A stretch of DNA of 64,000 nucleotides from Bradyrhizobium_A sp052115025. Its GTDB lineage: Bacteria; Pseudomonadota; Alphaproteobacteria; Rhizobiales; Xanthobacteraceae. The notes beneath the pieces were generated by a model. That model made no database searches, was not told the origin of the DNA, and saw only the letters and a list, made by a program, of their open reading frames with translations. Positions 58,458-64,000 of the stretch are shown here, in pieces (the stretch's first letter is position 1; each line of letters opens with the position of its first letter). A program made the translations under genes and the position numbers. The DNA is taken from the NCBI RefSeq assembly GCF_052115025.1, contig NZ_JBFRFW010000023.1, positions 1-64,000 on the forward strand, in the 5' to 3' direction.

Positions 58458-59408
58458 GTGCAAATGGCACAGCAATGGTTGAATGGCAGCCAGGTGGAGG
58501 AAGCCATCGCCTTCGCGGTGGTCGCGGAGCAAGGCTCGTTCGCCAAGGCCGCGCTGATCCTCGAGCGCGATGCCTCCATCCTGTCGCGTCGCGTCACCGC
58601 TCTGGAACAGCGGCTTGGCGTGCGCCTCCTGGAGCGGACGACGCGCAGGCTCGCGCTGACCGAAGCTGGGACGTCATTCCTTGCCCGCGTCCGGGCCGGT
58701 CTCGGCGCCCTGTCCGAAGCCGAGGCCATGGCGTCGTCGGACGCCCGCGGCGGTCCCCGCGGCACCCTGCGTCTCGCCCTGCCGGCGAGTTTCGCGCGGA
58801 TGTGGATTGCCCCGATCCTGCCGGCATTCCTCGCCCGCTATCCGGACGTCCGGATCGAGGCGAGCCTTGCCAACACCTATGTCGATCTCATCGCCGGGGG
58901 CTTCGATGCGGCCGTGCGCATCGGCGCGCTACCGGACTCGCGCCTCGTCGCGCGGCGGATCGCCGGTCATCGTCGGGTTCTCTGCGCATCACCCGCCTAT
59001 CTCGAGCGCCATGGCATGCCGCAGGAGCCGGCCGATCTCGCGCACCACGCCTGCCTTGGCTTCACCGGATTCGCCAGCCATCCCCATTGGCACCTCGTCC
59101 ATCCGTCCGAAGGGCGCAGCGTGACGGTGCGCACCACCAGCGCGCTGGTTTGCGACGACAGCGAGGCGCTGGTGCAGGCCGCGGTGCGCGACGCCGGCAT
59201 CATGATGTGCACCGACTGGCTGGTGGGCCGGGAGCTGGCACGCGGCGAGCTGCTGCCGGTCCTGGACGCCTGGACCACGCAGGACGCCGGGGCGGTCTAT
59301 GCTGTCGTGCCATCCAACCAGCTCCTGCCCGCCAAGACGCGGGCTTTTGTCGACTGGATCGCCGAAAGCTTCGCGCCGCTGCCGCCGTGGCGGCTGTCGC
59401 GGCAATAA
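58458..59408 (+). CDS. LysR family transcriptional regulator
   Basis: A 316-residue LysR protein. HTH: VEEAIAFAVVAEQGSFAKAA, RDASILSRRVTALEQRLGVR, LLERTTRRLALTEAGTSFL. The effector domain has FDAAVRIGALPDSRLVARRI and VQAAVRDAGIMMCTDWLVGR. The region between it and the divergent MDR gene contains CGTGCAA twice (near 58412 and 58456), which could be part of its binding site. GTG 58458 has AGGA about five bases upstream; ATG 58464 is an alternative. It probably controls the divergent oxidoreductase. Confidence 0.87.
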   Translation: MQMAQQWLNGSQVEEAIAFAVVAEQGSFAKAALILERDASILSRRVTALEQRLGVRLLERTTRRLALTEAGTSFLARVRAGLGALSEAEAMASSDARGGPRGTLRLALPASFARMWIAPILPAFLARYPDVRIEASLANTYVDLIAGGFDAAVRIGALPDSRLVARRIAGHRRVLCASPAYLERHGMPQEPADLAHHACLGFTGFASHPHWHLVHPSEGRSVTVRTTSALVCDDSEALVQAAVRDAGIMMCTDWLVGRELARGELLPVLDAWTTQDAGAVYAVVPSNQLLPAKTRAFVDWIAESFAPLPPWRLSRQ

Positions 59409-59430
59409 AAAACCCGGCCTCGCGGCCGGG
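59407..59430 (-). terminator. Rho-independent terminator of the small exported-protein gene
   Basis: Minus strand: CCCGGCC-GCGA-GGCCGGG followed by six T; it overlaps the last bases of the LysR gene on the other strand. It serves the minus-strand gene at 59513. Confidence 0.8.
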
Positions 59431-59512
59431 GTGTGGTGCGCAGCGCTGCGTCGCGATGCTCGGAACGGCGCCCACCCGAGGTTGAGACGGCGCCGGCCCG
59501 GCTTGCTCGGAC

Positions 59513-59842
59513 TTAGCGGTAGGTGACCGAGCTGACGCTGCAGACGTCGACGTTTTCGTTGATGGCTTCATCGCCGTCCGAGAACACGGCCTTGAAGTCG
59601 AACTTGCAGCCGCCGCTGCCGTCGTCGATGTCGACCGGCTGGGTCTCACCGGGCTCGATCGGATCGCCCTTGATGATGTTTTCCTGCCAGCTGCTGAGCT
59701 TGGTGCGCGAAGCGTAGAATTCCTTGATCGTCTTCTTGGTGTTGTTGATCACATCGACGTTGCGGTCGGCCGCGACCGCGGGAAGCGAAGCGACAAGAAA
59801 GCCGACGGCGACGCCGGACATCAGAGCATTACGTGCGAACAT
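59513..59842 (-). CDS. Small exported protein
   Basis: A 109-residue protein with a signal peptide (RNALMSGVAVGFLVASLPAV, cleavage near AVA-AD). The mature part begins DRNVDVINNTKKTIKEFYAS and has two cysteines (GSGGCKFDFKAVF, VDVCSVSSVTYR) that could form a disulfide. The pattern, an aspartate-rich polar domain with such a start, recalls small periplasmic proteins of this group with unknown function. AGGGG lies six bases before ATG 59842. It has its own terminator and is probably monocistronic. Confidence 0.75.
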   Translation of the reverse strand: MFARNALMSGVAVGFLVASLPAVAADRNVDVINNTKKTIKEFYASRTKLSSWQENIIKGDPIEPGETQPVDIDDGSGGCKFDFKAVFSDGDEAINENVDVCSVSSVTYR

Positions 59843-60074
59843 GGTTTCCCCTAGCCCTCTACAGTGAGAGGTGGCGTGATACTCATCATATCTCTCGTTG
59901 TCCAGCGAAGCCGGCCATGAACCTGATGCGGAGCGGCGCGCGTCGAGACAACGCGTCAAAGCGAAATGACGCGCGCTGGACAGGGCCTGCGAGTGCGCCT
60001 GCTTCAGACGACGGCAGCGACAACAGCCGTGCCGGCAGGGCCAAATCCGTCCCGGCCGCGCCGCATCCATCAAT

Positions 60075-60100
60075 AAAAAACCCCGGCCTCGCGGCCGGGG
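60075..60100 (-). terminator. Rho-independent terminator of the first outer-membrane protein gene
   Basis: Minus strand: CCCCGGCC-GCGA-GGCCGGGG then six T, about 25 bases past the stop at 60125. Confidence 0.87.
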
Positions 60101-60124
60101 TCTTGAGCAAGGGTGTCACGCGGC

Positions 60125-61555
60125 TCAGTACTTCGCCACCACCGGGGTGTTGAAGTGATAGTTCAGGCCGGTGCGGAAGATGTGCTCCTGGGCGTGGCTG
60201 TTGACGAACAGCGAGCTGGTGGCATTGATCGGCAGGTTGACGCTGGACTTGCCGAGATCGACGTAGAGGTACTCGGTCTTGGAGGTCCAGTTCTTGCCGA
60301 ACAGGCCGAAGAATTCGAACGGCGTTTCGACGCCGCCGCCCACCGTCCAGCCGGTGCGGGTCTCCGACAGCGTGGCGGTGCCGACATTGACCAGCGACAC
60401 GGCGGTCTTGACGCCGCCATAGGCGAGACCGCCGGTGACATAGAACAGCGACGAGCCGATGCCGTAGCCGACCCTGCCGCGCACGGTGCCGACCCACTGC
60501 ATCTTCTGGTTCTGCGTCACGGTCTGGACGAGCGCGCTGCACAGGATGCACGGCTTGTCGTCACGCTGCGACGAGCCCTGGATGTCGGCCTCCAGGCCAT
60601 AGACCCAGTTGGCCGCCTGCCAGTTGTAGCCGATCTGCGCGCCGCCGAGATAGCCATCGGGGCTGAGGAAGAGCTTGCCCGGCCCGGGCAACGCGGCACC
60701 GTTCTGGATGCCGCCGATGGAGGTCGGGTTGCGCGCGGTCGCGCCGCCGGCGTTGCCGCCGACATACCAGCCGCCCCAGTTGGCCACGGGCTGCGGCGCG
60801 ACGAGGCCACTGCCGCCGAGACGGTAGTTCAGGCCGACGCGGAAGATATGCTCGCGGATGTTCGACGACGATGCAAAGCCGGCCGCCCCGGGCAGGATGC
60901 CGGGATTGTTGACGCTGCCGAGATCGACATAGAGGTACTCGATCTTGCCGGTCCAGTTGCCGCCGAGCGCCGCCTCGACGCCGGAGCCCACCGTCCAGCC
61001 GGAGCGGGTCTGACTGAAGCTGGAGCTGCCGAGCAGCGCGTTGCTGTAGCCGGTCTTGACGTTGCCGTAGGCAAAACCGCCGGTGAAATAGCTCAGCACC
61101 GGGCCGGTGGCGAAGCCGACGCGGCCGCGCGCGGTGCCAAACCAGTCGAGCTTCTGGCTGTACTGCAGGCCGCCGGCCTGGGTGCAGGCCGCGATCGCGA
61201 GGCCGCAGGTGCGATCGTCCTTGAAGCCGGTGCCCTGGATGTCGGCCTCGACGCCGAGCACGATGTTGCCGAGCCCGAAATTGCCGCCCTGCCAGTTGTA
61301 GCCGACCTGGCCGCCGCCGAGCGCCCCGAACGGGCTGAGGCGGGTGGTCTCGCCGATCCCGACGGCGCTGGTGGTGGTGGTCTTGTCACGGCCAAAGCCG
61401 AGGCCGGCGTTGACGCCGAGATAGAAGCCGGTCCAGTCGTAGGCCTGCGCGACCAGCGGCGGCGCCTTGGTGTAGGTGCGGGCCGGAAGATCGGCAGCCT
61501 GGGCGGTGGTGGATGCGACAGCGGCGAACGCCGCGGCAATAACGAGCTTGTTCAA
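60125..61555 (-). CDS. Outer-membrane protein with two tandem beta-barrel domains
   Basis: A protein of about 476 residues with a signal peptide (KLVIAAAFAAVASTTAQA) and the mature start ADLPARTYTKAPPLVAQAYD. Two homologous barrel domains follow. The first (WTGFYLGVNAG ... EHIFRVGLNYRLGG) is followed by a linker (SGLVAPQPVANWGGWYVGGN) that opens the second (YGLEADIQGSS ... EHIFRTGLNYHF). Both show the Omp25/Omp31-like pattern W-x-G-x2-G-x-NAG, QKxxW-x-GTxRGRVG and GWTVGxG. It ends VVAKY, an aromatic terminus fit for outer-membrane insertion. The preferred start is TTG 61555 with GGAGG five bases upstream; no ATG fits as well. Confidence 0.83.
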   Translation of the reverse strand: MNKLVIAAAFAAVASTTAQAADLPARTYTKAPPLVAQAYDWTGFYLGVNAGLGFGRDKTTTTSAVGIGETTRLSPFGALGGGQVGYNWQGGNFGLGNIVLGVEADIQGTGFKDDRTCGLAIAACTQAGGLQYSQKLDWFGTARGRVGFATGPVLSYFTGGFAYGNVKTGYSNALLGSSSFSQTRSGWTVGSGVEAALGGNWTGKIEYLYVDLGSVNNPGILPGAAGFASSSNIREHIFRVGLNYRLGGSGLVAPQPVANWGGWYVGGNAGGATARNPTSIGGIQNGAALPGPGKLFLSPDGYLGGAQIGYNWQAANWVYGLEADIQGSSQRDDKPCILCSALVQTVTQNQKMQWVGTVRGRVGYGIGSSLFYVTGGLAYGGVKTAVSLVNVGTATLSETRTGWTVGGGVETPFEFFGLFGKNWTSKTEYLYVDLGKSSVNLPINATSSLFVNSHAQEHIFRTGLNYHFNTPVVAKY

Positions 61556-61698
61556 AACGGCCTCCAGGGGCGACGGCGGAAATATGACGAGAGTCCTAGC
61601 CGCGCCCCGGCGCTTTGTCTGTGCCAGCAAAGCCACAGCCGCAATAAAGATGACACATGCGCCCGTTGTCCACGACCGGTCGCCCGGTGCAGGGCAAC

Positions 61699-61724
61699 AA
61701 AAAACCCCGGCCGCGAGGCCGGGG
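61699..61724 (-). terminator. Rho-independent terminator of the second outer-membrane protein gene
   Basis: Minus strand: CCCCGGCC-TCGC-GGCCGGGG then six T, about 35 bases past the stop at 61757. The loop is the reverse complement of the one in its neighbours. Confidence 0.87.
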
Positions 61725-61756
61725 TCTTGAACAGCCGCGGCAGCGGCCGGATGGTC

Positions 61757-63157
61757 TCAGTACTTCGCCACCACCGGGGTGTTGAAGTGATAGTTCAGGC
61801 CGGTGCGGAGCGTGTGCTCCTGGGCGCGGGTGGTGAAGGTGGTGCCCACCGCGACGGTGTCGGTCGACTTGCCGAGGTCGATGAACAGGTACTCGGTCTT
61901 CGAGGTCCAGTTCTTGCCGAACAGGCCGAACAGGTCGAACGGCGATTCGATGCCGCCGCCCACCGCGTAGCCGGTGCGGGTCCTGGAGACCGAGGCGACG
62001 GCGACGTTGGCGAAGTTCAGGTCGGTCTTGACGCCGCCATAGGCGAAACCGCCGGTGGCGTAGAACAGGGTCGAGCCGACCGAATAGCCGACGCGGCCAC
62101 GCACCGTGCCGAACCACTGCATCTTCTGGTTATAGCTCACAAAGGCATTCGCGCTGCAGGTCATGCCGCAGGCATAGTTGTCCTTGAGCAAGCCGCCCTG
62201 GATGTCGGCCTCGAGGCCGTACACGATCGCGCCGGCCTGCCAGTTGTAACCGGCCTGGACGCCGCCGAAGTAGCCATCGGGGCTGAGGTTGAAGCGCTCG
62301 CCGAGGTTGGCGCTCCGGATGCTGCTCTTGTTGAGCGCGGTGCCGCTGCCGCCGTTGCCGCCGACATACCAGCCCGACCAGTTCGCGACCGGCGCCGGCG
62401 CGTAGGACGCGCCGCCGATGCGGTAGTTCAGGCCGGCGCGGAAGATGTGCTCGCGCACCTGCGAGTTGAAAGTAAAGGTGCCGAGGCTGCTGAGGCCTCT
62501 CTGGGTGCCGAGGTCGACGTAGAGATACTCGATCTTGCCGGTCCAGTTGCCCGCGAGCGCCGCCTCGACGCCGGAGCCGATGGTCCAGCCGGTGCGGGTG
62601 CTGCTGAAGCTGTCGTTGATCACGCCGGTGAAATCAGACACGCGCGACTTGACGTTGCCGTAGGCGAAACCGCCGGTGAAATAGCTGAGGACCGGGCCGG
62701 TGGCGATACCGACGCGGCCGCGCGCGGTGCCGAACCAGTCGAGCTTCTGGTTGACGTTGACGCCGAACCCGGCCGCGCACAGCAGCGTGCAGGTGCGGTT
62801 GTCATTGAGGCCGGCGCCCTGGATGTCGGCCTCGAGGCCGAGCACGACATTGCCGAGACCAAGGCCGAACAGGTTGCCGTACTGCCAGTTGTAGCCGATC
62901 TGGCCACCGCCGACGCCGCCGAGTCCGCCGATGCGCGAGCGCGGATCGACGATGCCGCCATTGAGATCGGTCTTGCTGCGGCCGAAACCGACGCCGGCGT
63001 TCACGCCGACATAGAGGCCGGTCCAGTTGTAGGCCTGGACGACCAGCGGGGGCGCCTTGGTGGAAGTGCGGGCCGGAAGATCGGCGGCGAGGGAGGACGA
63101 AGCGGCGGAGGTAACGGCGGCAGCGGCGAGCGCCGCGGCAAAGGCATAGGATTTCAA
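61757..63157 (-). CDS. Outer-membrane protein with two tandem beta-barrel domains (paralogue)
   Basis: A protein of about 466 residues, paralogous to the one at 60125. The signal region is SYAFAAALAAAAVTSAASSS and the mature part starts ADLPARTSTKAPPLVVQAYN. The first barrel runs from WTGLYVGVNAG to EHIFRAGLNYRIGG; the second opens with NWSGWYVGGNGG and closes with EHTLRTGLNYHF and VVAKY. The preferred start is TTG 63157, preceded by GGGGG five bases upstream and by the same GTT-TTG context as the paralogue; ATG 63184 lies in frame but has no ribosome site. Ligand and role are unknown; small barrels of this type are surface antigens or structural. Confidence 0.82.
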   Translation of the reverse strand: MKSYAFAAALAAAAVTSAASSSLAADLPARTSTKAPPLVVQAYNWTGLYVGVNAGVGFGRSKTDLNGGIVDPRSRIGGLGGVGGGQIGYNWQYGNLFGLGLGNVVLGLEADIQGAGLNDNRTCTLLCAAGFGVNVNQKLDWFGTARGRVGIATGPVLSYFTGGFAYGNVKSRVSDFTGVINDSFSSTRTGWTIGSGVEAALAGNWTGKIEYLYVDLGTQRGLSSLGTFTFNSQVREHIFRAGLNYRIGGASYAPAPVANWSGWYVGGNGGSGTALNKSSIRSANLGERFNLSPDGYFGGVQAGYNWQAGAIVYGLEADIQGGLLKDNYACGMTCSANAFVSYNQKMQWFGTVRGRVGYSVGSTLFYATGGFAYGGVKTDLNFANVAVASVSRTRTGYAVGGGIESPFDLFGLFGKNWTSKTEYLFIDLGKSTDTVAVGTTFTTRAQEHTLRTGLNYHFNTPVVAKY

Positions 63158-63293
63158 AACAGCCCCCGAATGGACGACAGACATGAGAATCTGACTGCAG
63201 TCCTATCGTGCGCAGGCCATGCTGTCTGTGGTCAGGGAGACACAGCCGACAATTAAAGTCGCCGCGGCGCCGTATCCCCGCCCCTGGACAACG

Positions 63294-63321
63294 AAAAACC
63301 CCGGCCGGTGGCCGGGGTTTT
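63294..63321 (-). terminator. Hairpin terminator of the third outer-membrane protein gene
   Basis: CCCCGGCC-GGT-GGCCGGGG has A5 on its left and T4 on its right. On the minus strand it ends in five T, and it could also work weakly on the plus strand. It follows the stop at 63349 by about 30 bases. Confidence 0.8.
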
Positions 63322-63348
63322 CGCAGGGAATGTCAGGGATCCGGCGGC

Positions 63349-64000
63349 TCAGTAGCGCGCCACGACCGGGCTGTTGAAGTGGTAGTTCAGGCCGGTGCGG
63401 AAGATGTGCTCCTGCGCCTTGGTCGAGAACGTCAGGCCGGTGCCGGTGATGGCATCGGTGGAGCGGCCGAGATCGACGTAGAGGTATTCGGTCTTGGAGG
63501 TCCAGTTCTTGCCGAACAGGCCGAACAGGTCGAACGGCGATTCGATGCCGCCGCCCACCGCATAGCCGGTGCGGGTGCGGGAGATCGACTGGTTGAAGGC
63601 GGTGCCGAGGAACACGCCGGCGACATCGGTCTTGACGTTGCCGTAGGCGAAACCGCCGGTGGCGTAGAACAGCGAGGAGCCGATGGCATAGCCGACGCGG
63701 CCGCGCACCGTGCCGAACCACTGCATCTTCTGATTGAAGGCGGCGAACTGCGGGGTGCCGGGGAAGCAGCCGAGCTCGCAGGCCTTGTTGTCCTTCTGGC
63801 TCGAGCCCTGGAAGTCGGTCTCCAGGCCGTACACCCAGTTGGCGGCCTGCCAGTTGTAGCCGATCTGCGCGCCGCCGATGTAGCCGTCGGGCGCGATGTT
63901 GAACTTCTCGTTGGCAAGGCCCGCCGCCGCCAGCGTGCTGCGGTTGAGCGCGGTGGCGCCGCCGACATTGCCGCCGAGATAGACACCCGACCAGTTGGCG
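63349..64000 (-). CDS. Outer-membrane beta-barrel protein, 5' part beyond the window
   Basis: The last ~217 codons of a third paralogue. The visible part begins within a domain-opening segment (NWSGVYLGGNVGGATALNRS) and continues YIGGAQIGYNWQAANWVYGL, QKMQWFGTVRGRVGYAIGSS, TGYAVGGGIESPFDLFGLFG and a C-terminus of GLNYHFNSPVVARY. It matches the second barrel of the two upstream-type paralogues closely. If the gene has the same plan, a first barrel domain lies outside the window to the right. It completes a tandem array of three, each followed by a similar terminator. Confidence 0.85.
   Translation of the reverse strand, partial: ANWSGVYLGGNVGGATALNRSTLAAAGLANEKFNIAPDGYIGGAQIGYNWQAANWVYGLETDFQGSSQKDNKACELGCFPGTPQFAAFNQKMQWFGTVRGRVGYAIGSSLFYATGGFAYGNVKTDVAGVFLGTAFNQSISRTRTGYAVGGGIESPFDLFGLFGKNWTSKTEYLYVDLGRSTDAITGTGLTFSTKAQEHIFRTGLNYHFNSPVVARY

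Noticed and set aside
60113..63256. 1047-codon open frame on the plus strand across two barrel genes
   Set aside because: It is antisense to two genes with clear signal peptides and barrel motifs; its composition is the mirror of a high-GC coding strand and no family is visible.

Overview
The window is a GC-rich chromosomal segment from an alphaproteobacterium, most likely of the Bradyrhizobium/Rhodopseudomonas group (Nitrobacteraceae). Two things point there: the exported barrel proteins at the right end share the mature N-terminus DLPAR-(T/S)-x-TKAPPLV seen in that group, and intergenic spaces carry its palindromic repeats (CTCATCCTGAGGAG...CTCGAAGGATGAGG and GCCGGGCTTGACCCGGC types). This is inferred from family resemblance, not from a marker gene. 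No rRNA, tRNA or CRISPR array was recognised.

Layout, 1-14.5 kb: a tandem 168-bp repeat; a catabolic cluster (TRAP solute receptor, fused QM permease, thiolase, acyl-CoA ligase) divergent from an IclR regulator with clear palindromic operators; a small conserved protein; a decayed mobile mystery protein A/B pair; a RibD/DHFR-like reductase; an AbiEi/AbiEii type IV toxin-antitoxin pair; an AraC regulator divergent from a DMT exporter; and an acyltransferase. 14.5-19.4 kb is an accessory island of visibly lower GC. It has a HigB-like toxin, a HigA-ImmA fusion, a possible Nmad2-like protein and a zinc-ribbon protein built from two copies of an unrecognised domain. The island lies between two copies of the 3' end of a MocR gene, one intact and one a fragment.

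19.4-36.9 kb is ordinary accessory chromosome: the MocR regulator and DUF983 protein, an amidohydrolase, a Crp/Fnr regulator, an arsenic operon (arsR, arsI/cadI-like, arsC, aqpS-like) with a candidate ArsR operator, an exported hydrolase, a TPR protein, and a GNAT-MFS operon divergent from LysR. 37.0-39.4 kb is an unrecognised three-gene cassette starting with an HExxH metallopeptidase-like protein, preceded by a 16-bp tandem repeat. 39.5-45 kb holds a VOC protein, an aldo/keto reductase/LysR pair and a GGDEF-EAL protein. 45-49.4 kb has envelope or exported proteins of unknown role around a caspase-like protein.

49.4-55.5 kb looks like a polysaccharide locus (CelD/FemAB-like acyltransferase, beta-helix protein, membrane acyltransferase, VpsF-like membrane protein). 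55.5-64 kb has an M50 protease/DUF2167 pair, an MDR oxidoreductase/LysR pair, a small exported protein, and three tandem outer-membrane proteins, of which at least two contain two barrel domains each. Near-identical hairpin terminators follow the genes of this last stretch. The strongest candidates for something undescribed are the 15.8-19.0 kb four-gene island and the 37.3-39.4 kb cassette.
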